From: Nematostella vectensis
Taxonomy: Eukaryota > Cnidaria > Anthozoa > Actiniaria > Edwardsiidae
Length of the DNA stretch: 64,000 bases
Assembly: GCF_932526225.1 (NCBI RefSeq)
Contig: NC_064045.1
Span: 3,916,498-3,980,497 of the forward strand
Direction of reading: 5' to 3'
The notes under the pieces are model-generated. The model was not told where the DNA came from and did not search any database. It saw nothing but the letters and a program-made list of their open reading frames with translations. Of this stretch, positions 34,925 through 45,919 are shown one piece after another (the stretch's first letter is position 1; the number at the start of each line of letters is the position of its first letter). A program made the position numbers and the translations under genes.

Positions 34925-36184
34925 TTCCTTTTTTCTGTTTACAGGGGTTGGCTGACTTTCCTAATTGGATTATAATTATCTATTGTAAGTCGATTATTAA
35001 TCTTATCAAATTATTTAATTATTACTTATTATCTGGGCCTCTCCGGATACATACTAGTTTATTGCTCCAAATCTGAGAATTGTTTGACCTTATCATGACC
35101 CAAAGATTGAAGCTGACACCATTAGGCATATTTCTGGTATCAGCTTTGCAACAGATATCTGATATTTTTAGCTTTTTACCATCAGAACAATTTATGCACT
35201 AGCACACCAATAATGCCATGGCTATTGGCTGTTATACATTCACATGTTTTTACATATTTTTATAAGTCTACCGTTTAGTTGAGACCCATTCTGTGGTCAC
35301 TATGGCATGTTGAGGGCCACACCCAGAGCACCTGTGCACCCCGTTCACCTAAGGGCGTCATCTGCACAGGTGTTCCTGATGAGTGGGGGTTGAGGCGGGA
35401 AAGGGTTCCGCGACACCATGTTTTCATGGGCCCCCATGATTTCGAGTTGGGTGTGGCCCCTACAGATGTTGAACATTGAATTGCTTGTAGTGAGTGTATT
35501 AAAGTCAAGCTGGTATATGTAAATAGGAAAGAAAGAATGTCAAATAACAATAACCATAGCTAGTGTCATGGTGTGCATCCAAGAATTGTAAATAAAAAGA
35601 GTAAATAGTATACCGTATTTGCAGTCGAACTACAGAAATACACCATAACTGTGAATACATATTGAATAAAATGACTGCATCATTGTAACAATACCTACAT
35701 CCTTGTAGTTGATAATTGGGAGGAAAGATGTTAACCTAATACATCTTATTATTTTATCTTGTCCACCTGTCGCGAATGCCTACCTCCAAGGCAGTACCTA
35801 AGACAAAGAGTCCGAAATGAGGCACATCGATGGCATGGACAAGCCCGCGTCTGGTGGATCACGCGCTAGCTCGGTGACGTCGGCGAAATGCCGCGAGCTT
35901 GGGCTTCCTGTGCCTAATCTCCATAGTCGTATATAGTGTTGAAGATTTATGTTAACGCAGAAACCAAGAAATTATCCGGAACTCCCATAAAAGTTCCAAG
36001 TAAGGAGGGGCTTTCTTTGTAAGTTCACCTCCGTACCGAGTTCGTCTCGAATATGTTGAGCCGAGAGGGTCTAGTACTAGCACTCCATGTTACCCCAACA
36101 TCTAAGCGAACACATGGAGTATGACGTCATTACACAATGGAGCATGACGTCATTAGAAACCAGGATGTCTTGGATTGGACCCAG

Positions 36185-36377
36185 CCTAGTCCCAGGCGGT
36201 CTTACCGGGTTTCCTGCGTTCATCCCAGTTCCAGGCGTTCTTACCGGGTTTCCTGTGTTCAGCCTAGTCCCGGGCGTTCTTACCGGGTTTCCTGTGTTCA
36301 GCCTAGTCCTAGGCGTTCTTACCGGGTTTCCTGTGTTGAGCCTAGTCCTAGGCGTTCTTACCGGGTTTCCTGTGTTT
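36185..36377 (+). repeat. 39-bp minisatellite in spacer, unit 4 (5 copies)
   Basis: Same repeat and position. Confidence 0.92.
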
Positions 36378-36491
36378 GGGTTTCCTGTGTATGGTAAGAG
36401 TTGGGACGTCACAGGAAACCGCTCGCCCCAGCCAAAAGGTTACCTCACGGTTTATTTCCGAGTACAGGAAACCCGGTTAGAACGCCTGGGA

Positions 36492-36938
36492 CTAGGCTGG
36501 ATTTAGACTCATACGAGCCGCTCTTAGGGAACGCGCTTCCCTTAGGCCCCACGAGCGCCTGCTCCACAGAGCGGCAAAACGAATTAGCCAATCAGCGTTC
36601 ACTTTCCAAATTCTGGAAAGTTGACGTTGGCTGTTCACGGGCTTTGGATCCACGACGGCGCTTTCAGCGGGTCTCGGGCTCTTCACTCGTCGCTTCGTTG
36701 CCGTGAACGGTTCATTTATCTCGTGTTTTACACTCTCAACATGTTTCAATGCTCTTTCTAGTTTCGCAAGGCTTTTGTAGCACTTTGTACAAATAAAAAG
36801 ACTGTAATGTTCCTTTCCATAAACACTGGGATCTTCTTCCGTCGAACATTTTATCAGTTCGACTAGATCTAGAGAGCTTTTCCTAAAAACATTTACTTTA
36901 CCAGCAGACACTGTCGTTAAACTGCTACAAATGAAGCA
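36492..36938 (-). CDS. Minus-strand CxxC ORF, unit 4 (possible exon)
   Basis: As in unit 3, open across the whole length, both CxxC pairs kept. Confidence 0.35.
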   Translation of the reverse strand, partial: CFICSSLTTVSAGKVNVFRKSSLDLVELIKCSTEEDPSVYGKEHYSLFICTKCYKSLAKLERALKHVESVKHEINEPFTATKRRVKSPRPAESAVVDPKPVNSQRQLSRIWKVNADWLIRFAALWSRRSWGLREARSLRAARMSLNPA

Positions 36939-38424
36939 TTTATAATCTGCCTCGACAGTTTTCTTTGGAGTTTCTGCCTTATATGTATTTCTTAAACATT
37001 TTATTGCAACATTTGCAAAGGAAAAATTGAAAAACTTTCCAGGGGCGGATCCAGAAGTTTAAAAAGGGGGGGGGGGGGCGAAGCAAGAGTTTCAAAAAAG
37101 GGGGGCGGACTTATTCTTCCTCCGTATATTTCCTTGCATTCGAACAAATCTGCGAGGCAATAAAGCTCTTCGGGTCATGAACCGAGCGCTGGACTCTATT
37201 GTTCTCTGTGACAGTTGCTATGTGGCGTCTCAAGAACGGCTTGTGATTGGTTTCGCGGGAAAAATGAAGATTCATATATGGTCATTTTAGCCCTATAAAT
37301 CGTGTATTTTGAACGTTTTCCCGCTGTTTTCGATACAGCAGGCTCAGGTTTGACAAGATGTAAACACCACGAGCGTTCGAGTAAGTTCCCGAGGAATGTG
37401 GCCAAGAAATGCGCTAAATTGCCTGGATTCAACTGGAGACAAAGACACATAGACTCACAAAATACATCCTATCTGTATCACGATTTATTCGATCGAACTG
37501 AAACTTGGCAATCAAAAACTAGACATAATTTAAAAACTTTTCATCAGAGTACGCCATCGATTTATTTTTCATCGCGGAATAATCTCGAGCGGAACTTGAA
37601 TTTTTATTTTTCGCAACTAATTTCTCGCATTTCATTTTTTTTTGGCGCACTCTGATGAAAAGTTTTATTCTATCCTTAGGTATCATATACTGAGTTTATA
37701 TTGGGTTACATTGAAACGCGTTTGCTCTAGAGCGAAAATTGGCATTTTCGGCTTAATTAACAGCCTACGGCAAATAGCCGACTTCCTCGAATTTTTTCAG
37801 ATGACTAAAATGACAATTTTGTTATGAAGTTGGATAATGTATCTGTTTGTTGTGAAAGTTTCGACCATTTTTATGCAAAAGCGGCCTCATAAATGTAATT
37901 TGTAATTTAGGGTAATTTGAGCGCGTATTTGCCTTTTTGCCTTTCGTAACGCCTCAATTTTAAGCCAAATGTCTGAAAAAAAAGGGGGGGGGGCGGTTAC
38001 TACGTATTCAATCCAGGTCATTAATAGGAATTATGAAGAGGGGTGGTCCAAGCATAAAGCAGTGCGGAACCTCGGAAGTAACGAAAATAGTGACAGAGAG
38101 TTTACCCTTCTGAAACTTGCCTTGATTATGTTTACCTTGAAACTTGCTACTGTTGTCTGTTACATAGGACTCAAATTACGATCAAACATGAATAAAATTT
38201 GCGATAAATCAAACAAATGCCGTTCAAGAACGATATTTTGATCACTCTTGAGCGGGCACAGCTTACACACAGCGGTAAATCCCAGTACGCGCGCTATTAC
38301 GTAAATCATGATGAAACATTCTATCATGATAACGTAACAAAGGTTGCTAAGGTTTCCCGCCAGATTTTCTACAGACCCCGAACTGATCGGTCGACATTTT
38401 TTCGCTCTTCAATTTTCCTAAAAA

Positions 38425-41400
38425 ATGTCTCACAGGAACCCAGTTTACCGGGGCGGCTCGATGAAGAATTTATCCAGCAAAGACAAAGGTAGGTCACGTG
38501 AACATAAGTGTCACGTGATCAAAGAGTAATGTGATAATATGACAAAAAATTTGGAAGGAGAAGAAAGATGCGACTTTTAGCAAATGGGAAAAGCGACTTA
38601 GAAAAAAGAAAACGTTTACATTTAACATCAAGACAAGGATTTGAGGGAAAAAGGCGGCCAATTTACAAGACCGACAGAAAAAGCAATATGGACTGAGTTC
38701 TCTGTCAAAAAACCGCCACTTGAATCTGAAAGCAAGTTTTTTTTAAACTTTATTTTTATAAAATTTGCTAATTCTTGGTTTTCTTTTTCTTTAGATATCA
38801 TCCTTCGGCAAAAGGTAAGTTGATGCCCTTAATTTTATTTTGATGGAAAAGGTTTCTGATGCGGGATATGTGATTCACATTAATTGGACAATTTTGGTAA
38901 TGAGCTAGTGTTCTGTGAAACAAAAAAAACAATGAACGGAATCAAACGTCTCGCCATTTGGTTTTCTTTGAGTAAACAATTAGGCCTTCTTTCTTCATAA
39001 ATATAAGTTAAGCTTATTGTTATGATATTTTTTTCAGACCGAAGAACTTGATGTTGCAATGCAAGAGATGAAAAGGCTAGAGAAGCTGGTCAAAACTGAA
39101 AAGGTATTAAACAAGCTGTCCGAATTAGGTTGATTTGAAAGAACACTAATTTTGCAATTCGCTCATTTCTTTGATAATCACATAGGCAATGTAGTCTGTG
39201 ATAATTCTTCAGTGGGACATTTTAATTTTAATGGTTGTATAACATTACACATGTAGAAAACTGGGAGCTCATTACTCATTGATTACTCATATCAATGATT
39301 ATTTGTATTCACTTTGATTCCAGGAGAAAAACCACAACAAGAAGCAAAGAGTTGAGGAAGTAAACAAGTATGTGACATATTGTACATAGAAAGCTTTACG
39401 AGGGGAGCCTTTGACACATTGCAGGGCCTTGTTTATGTATATACACAATATTATGTGATGGAAGAAAGGGGGGGGGGGTAGTATCAAGGGGACAGGAGAA
39501 GGGGCAAGAAAAGGGGGTTAAGAAGGGGATGGGAGAAGGGGCAAGAAAAGGGGGTTAAGAAGGGGATGGGAGAAGGGGCAAGAAAAGGGGGTTGAGAAGG
39601 GGATGGGAGAAGGGGCAAGAAAAGGGGTTTAAGAAGGGAATGGGAGAAGGGGGAATGTATCATTCTCATAAAACAATTATTCAGCTGTTATCCTTATAAG
39701 TTGCGTACCTTGTTTTTGTTTATCAAAAAAGGTCTATTTCTGAGAACAGAAAACTTATGGAGGAACTATTAAAAGAACAGGTGAGTGCTAAAAAAAGTTT
39801 ATTTGACGAGCTACTTACTTTAGATTTTTTGGAATCCAAATAATAAGAAAAATTGTTTTTGGTAATTTAGGAGGAGCGAGACAAGCTAATGGAGGACAGG
39901 GAGAAGTAAGTATATTTTAATTACTAAATCATACAAAGAAAATATAATAAAAAAAACTATTTAAACTCTTCTTATAACAGTACTTACAGGTACAATAGTG
40001 ATACACAGGGGTCACTAACAGTCTTTTTATATGCCAACAGCTGGATGTGCTCTTATATTGCTGGTCTTACCATGTCAGAGCTGGTCAACAAGGTGAGTTA
40101 GAAGCTACCAGTGGAAATAATTCTTTATTCACATGGGCATATCCAGGATTTAACAATGGAGTCTGTAGGTATAGGTGTTCCAAGTTAAGGCCTGCCTAAA
40201 ATAGGCGGCATGTAGCGTGTGGTATGAAGCATGCGACATGACATGTTTCCAAGTTTAGACACCAAAAGCATGAAGTGTGCGTCAAATTTTGTTTCTCAAC
40301 TATCAGAGAAACATTTCTTTGTTGGTGCTACAATGTCTTCCTGGGTGGCTAAACTAGGAGACATTCAGGTGACATGTATCACTTGACATGTTACCTTGTT
40401 TAGCCAGGCTTTATCTAAGGAAATATACTTTATCTAAGAAAATACATCTTTTTGACAGTTCATATGGTACATATTCCCACCCCATACTATTACATTGAAT
40501 CATATCACAGATCACTGGATTAAATTTTAAGCAACAAAAATATCAATTATCTTGGAAGTTTTTGAATGACTATCATCTGTTTTATTTCTTTTCAGACTGT
40601 CAAAATGTGCGATACTTGCGAGGCAGAAAGGTACAAAATTGCTATATTCTTCACTTACAGGTAGTTTAGAGTAGCCTGTATGCTAGTTTAGAGCAATCAA
40701 TGTAAAATAAATGATGACAACAAGTACACCTACCAAATTTTCCGTTTCATCAGGGCAACTGATGAAGATTGAAGTCTGTTAAATTTAAGTAAACACATGA
40801 AAGATCTTTCTTTTGTAAATGTCTGTTCAATAACACTTATTTCTGGATTTCCTTTCAGTTCTATTGAGGATCTGCGCTTACAGAAGAAGAAAAGAGAAAT
40901 AGAGCTGGTATTGAAATAATCTTATTTTATTGAGATCATATTGAGCTATCAACTATACAGTCAATGTGTTTTATTCCAGGTGGAGCAACAAGAAATCCTC
41001 AAGAACCTAAAGAATACAGGAGATGACCTAGACAGGTAATAAACAAAATGATACTCCTTCTTGTACAACACTGACAAAAACCCTGGAACTTGTACCTTAT
41101 CGCCTACCTTTAAACTCCAACACTGACAAAAACCCTGGAACTAATATCTTATTTGTCAAACTCAAAACTCCTGTACCCAAGATTTTTCTTCGGGGGGGGG
41201 GGGGAGGTGGGGGTGCGAAATCCGAAAAAGTGGACCTAATTTTTCAGGGGGGGGGGGGGTGAAAGTTCTCTGAACACCCCGAAAAAAAACAAATAAAGGA
41301 TTTTTATGCCTTTGCAGTATTGCCACGGGATGTTTATTGTCGGATTTGGTTATATACCAGACTGATCTAGCTTATGCTTTATAATTTTGTCTACAAATAG

Positions 41401-42275
41401 CACGTCTATTGAGAACCAAAAGTGGACCTTCAGCCGTTGTGTGTGGGGGGGGGGGGGGTTGCTCCAACATTCTTCCTCATACAACACTGACAAAAACCAT
41501 GGAACTCATATATTATACCTTTATTGTCTACCTTTAGGGAAATTGCCCTGCTGCAACGTGAATTGGAAGAAGCAAAGGCAAAGCCAGCCACTGTAAGTGA
41601 AAACGATTATTGCAGGATTTCACATTTTTGGGGGCATGCCACACAAGATAGGATGAAATTACCTAAAATTGGACAAAATTTATATGTGGAAATATAGACT
41701 CATAAACTACCAGTATTAAAGAATGTAGATCACCTGCTCGACTATTGTTTATTCTCGAAGCTTCAAAATAACAATATACAAATGAAGTCTGATATGTGAT
41801 TGACAATATTTGATTGAACATCTCTTGGTTACTCTCTTGAATTAGCCAATGTAAATGGAGACTTTGTGTGACTCGCCATTGAACGTTGGGGGGGGGGATA
41901 AAATGGTGGTGTAATTGGCCTACTTTTTATACTAATGGTTCAATTTTCATTTAGGCTGAGATTGCATGTCAGGCAAATGTAGAAATGTCAGACACACAAG
42001 TCCAAACAACTTGTGCCTCAACAAACGAATCTGAGACCCAGACAGAGGTCACAAACACCATCAAAGTCACCCAAGAGACCCAGACCGACCCACTTCCAAA
42101 GGTCAGTGCCTAGGATCATAATTACTCAGACCTTGATACAATGTTCTTACCATGTTTATGTTTCCTATTTCAGAGGCAGGGTAACCCTGTGACCCGTGCC
42201 TGGCGGCGCTTCAGGGAGAGAGTGCGTGGCCTTCGAGACCGCCTCTTTCCTGGTGCTGCAGTTCCTGCCCTGTAA
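38425..42275 (+). CDS. Array gene copy 5: coiled-coil protein, 257 aa, 13 exons
   Basis: Exons: 38425-38488, 38795-38814, 39038-39103, 39324-39367, 39732-39780, 39871-39905, 40041-40092, 40596-40630, 40859-40907, 40980-41035, 41538-41592, 41955-42101, 42174-42275. All in frame. Relative to copy 1: Q49E, E52K, I60V, P155L, C201S (directly before the first TQT), R226Q, H247R. It keeps F237 and K146 like copy 1. Intron 4 has only about four 38-bp repeats and the 21-bp repeat is essentially absent. Confidence 0.84.
39487..39653 (+). repeat. 38-bp minisatellite in intron 4, unit 5 (about 4 copies)
   Basis: Same unit and position; short allele. Confidence 0.92.
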
Positions 42276-43746
42276 GGGGCCACTGGAGGTAGCTAGCACA
42301 GCTTAAAGGATACCCCTACACATCAAAACATCTCAAGTATGTAGGGGATCAGCCTTACCATGTGATGATGTTTCCACCTTGCTGTGCTAGCTACCAGGAC
42401 TGGCACACCTTTGCAAGACTGTACGTACTCCTGTTGCGATTTTATCAGAATTTGCATTTTTATGACAGATTGACATCGGGCCAATAGCTCTAACATTTCC
42501 TTTTTTCTGTCTTCAGGGGTTTGCCGACTTTCCTAATTGGATTATAATTATCTATTATAAGTCGATTATTAATCTTATCAAATTATTTAATTATTACTTA
42601 TTATCTGGGCCTCTCCGGATACATACTAGTTTATTGCTCCAAATCTGAGAATTGTTTGACCTTATCATGACCCAAAGATTAAAGCTGACACCATTAGGCA
42701 TAGTTCTGGTATCAGCTTTGCAACAGATATCTGATATTTTTAGCTTTTTACCATCACAACAATTTATGCACTAGCACACCAATAATGCCATGGCTATTGG
42801 CTGTTATACACTCACATGTTTTTACATATTTTTATATGTCTACCATTTAGTTGAGACCCATTCTGTGGTCACTATGGCATGTTGAGGGCCACACCCAGAG
42901 CACCTGTGCACCCCGTTCACCTAAGGGCGTCATCTGCACAGGTGTTCCTGATGAGTGGGGGTTGAGGCGGGAAAGGGTTCCGCGACACCATGTTTTCATG
43001 GGCCCCCATGATTCCGAGTTGGGTGTGGCCCCTACAGATGTTGAACATTGAATTGCTTGTAGTGAGTGTATTAAAGTCAAGCTGGTATATGTAAATAGGA
43101 AAGAAAGAATGTCAAATAACAATAACCATGTGTCATGGTGTGCATCCAAGAATTGTAAATAAAAAGAGTAAATAGTATACCGTATTTGCAGTCGAACTAC
43201 AGAAATACACCATAACTGTGAATACATATTGAATAAAATGACTGCATCATTGTAACAATACCTACATCCTTGTAGTTGATAATTGGGAGGAAAGATGTTA
43301 ACCTAATACATCTTATTATTTTATCTTGTCCACCTGTCGCGAATGCCTACCTCCAAGACAGTACCTGAGACAAAGAGTCCGAAATGAGGCACATCGATGG
43401 CATGGACAAGCCCGCGTCTGGTGGATCACTAGCTCGGTGACGTCGGCGAAATGCCGCGAGCTTGGGCTTCCTGTGCCTAATCTCCATAGTCGTATATAGT
43501 GTTGAAGATTTATGTTAACGCAGAAACCAAGAAATTATCCGGAACTCCCATAAAAGTTCCAAGTAAGGAGGGGCTTTCTTTGTAAGTTCACTTCCGTACC
43601 GAGTTCGTCTCGAATGTGTTGAGCCGAGAGGGTCTGGTACTAGCACTCCATGTTACCCCAAAATCTAGGCGAACACATGGAGCATGACGTCATTACACAT
43701 GGAGCATGACGTCATGAGAAACCAGGATGTCTAGGATTGGACCCAG

Positions 43747-43900
43747 CCTAGTCCCAGGCGGTCTTACCGGGTTTCCTGCGTTCATCCTAGTCCCAGGCGT
43801 TCTTACCGGGCTTCCTGTGTTCAGCCTAGTCCCGGGCGTTCTTACCGGGTTTCCTGTGTTGAGCCTAGTCCTAGGCGTTCTTACCGGTTTTCCTGTGTTT
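43747..43900 (+). repeat. 39-bp minisatellite in spacer, unit 5 (4 copies)
   Basis: Same repeat and position. Confidence 0.92.
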
Positions 43901-44014
43901 GGGTTTCCTGTGTATGGTAAGAGTCGGGACGTCACAGGAAACCGCTCGCCCCAGCCAAAAGGTTACCTCACGGTTTATTTCCGAGTACAGGATACCCGGT
44001 TAGAACGCCTGGGA

Positions 44015-44461
44015 CTAGGCTGGATTTAGACTCCTACGAGCCGCTCTTAGGGAACGCGCTTCCCTTAGGCCCCACGAGCGCCTGCTCCACAGAGCGGCAA
44101 AACGAATTAGCCAATCAACGTTCACTTTCCAAATTCTGGAAAGTTGACGTTGGCTGTTCACGGGCTTTGGATCCACGACGGCGCTTTCAGCGGGTCTCGG
44201 GCTCTTCACTCGTCGCTTCGTTGCCGTGAACGGTTCATTTATCTCGTGTTTTACACTCTCAACATGTTTCAATGCTCTTTCTAGTTTCGCAAGGCTTTTG
44301 TAGCACTTTGTACAAATAAAAAGACTGGAATGTTCCTTTCCATAAACACTAGGATCTTCTTCCGTCGAACATTTTATCAGTTCGACTAGATCTAGAGAGC
44401 TTTTCCTAAAAACATTTACTTTACAAGCAGACACTGTCGTTAAACTGCTACAAATGAAGCA
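44015..44461 (-). CDS. Minus-strand CxxC ORF, unit 5 (possible exon)
   Basis: As in unit 3, both CxxC pairs kept. Unit 6 ends before this position, so no sixth copy exists. Confidence 0.35.
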   Translation of the reverse strand, partial: CFICSSLTTVSACKVNVFRKSSLDLVELIKCSTEEDPSVYGKEHSSLFICTKCYKSLAKLERALKHVESVKHEINEPFTATKRRVKSPRPAESAVVDPKPVNSQRQLSRIWKVNVDWLIRFAALWSRRSWGLREARSLRAARRSLNPA

Positions 44462-45919
44462 TTTATAATCTGCCTCGACAGTTTTCTTTGGAGTTTCTGC
44501 CTTATATGTATTTCTGGGACATTTTATTGCAACATTTGCAAAGGAAAAATTGAAAAACTTTCCAGGGGCGGATCCAGAAGTTTAAAAAGGGGGGGGGGGC
44601 GGACTTATTCTTCCTCCGTATATTTCCTTGCATTCGAACAAATCTGCGACGCAATAAAGCTCTCCGGGTCATGAACCGAGCGCTGGACTCTATTGTTCTC
44701 TGTGACAGTTGCTATGTGGCGTCTCAAGAACGGCTTGTGATTGGTTTCGCGGGAAAAATGAAGATTCATATATGGTCATTTTAGCCCTATAAATCGTGTA
44801 TTTTGAACGTTTTCCCGCTGTTTTCGATACAGCAGGCTCAGGTTTGACAAGATGTAAACACCACGAGCGTTCGAGTAAGTTCCCGAGGAATGTGGCGAAA
44901 AAATGCGCTAAATTGCCTGGATTCAACTGGAGACAAAGACACATAGACTCACAAAATACGTTCTATCTGTATCAGGATTTATTCGATCGAACTGAAACTT
45001 GGCAATCAAAAACTAGACATAATTTAAAAACTTTTCATCAGAGTACGCCATCGATTTATTTTTCATCGCGGAATAATCTCGAGCGGAACTTGAATTTTTA
45101 TTTTTCGCAACTAATTTCTCGCATTTCATTTTTTTTTGGCGCACTCTGATGAAAAGTTTTATTCTATCCTTAGGTATCATATACTGAGTTTATATTGGGT
45201 TACATTGAAACGCGTTTGCTCTAGAGCGAAAATGGGCATTTTCGGCTTAATTAACAGCCTACGGCAAATAGCCGACTTCCTCGAATTTTTTTCAGATGAC
45301 TAAAATGACAATTTTGTTATGAAGTTGGATAATGTATCTGTTTGTTGTGAATGTTTCGACCATTTTTATGCAAAAGCGGCCTCATAAATGTAATTTGTAA
45401 TTTAGGGTAATTTGAGCGCGTATTTGCCTTTTTGCCTTTCGTAACGCCTCAATTTTAAGCCAAATGTCTGAAAAGGGGGGGGGGGGGGTGGTTACTACGT
45501 ATTCAATCCAGGTCATTAATAGGAATTATGAAGAGGGGTGGTCCAAGCATAAAGCCGTGCGGAACCTCGGAAGTAACGAAAATAGTGACAGAGAGTTTAC
45601 CCTTCTAAAACTTGCCTTGATTATGTTTACCTTGAAACTTGCTACTGTTGTCTGTTACATAGGACTCAAATTACGATCAAACATAAATAAAATTTGCGAT
45701 GAATCAAACAAATGCCGTTCAAGAACGATATTTTGATCACTCTTGAGCGGGCACAGCTTACACACAGCGGTAAATCCCAGTACGCGCGCTATTACGTAAA
45801 TCATGATGAAACATTCTATCATGATAACGTAACAAAGGTTGCTAAGGTTTCCCGCCAGATTTTCTACAGACCCCGAACTGATCGGTCGACATTTTTTCGC
45901 TCTTCAATTTTCCTAAAAA

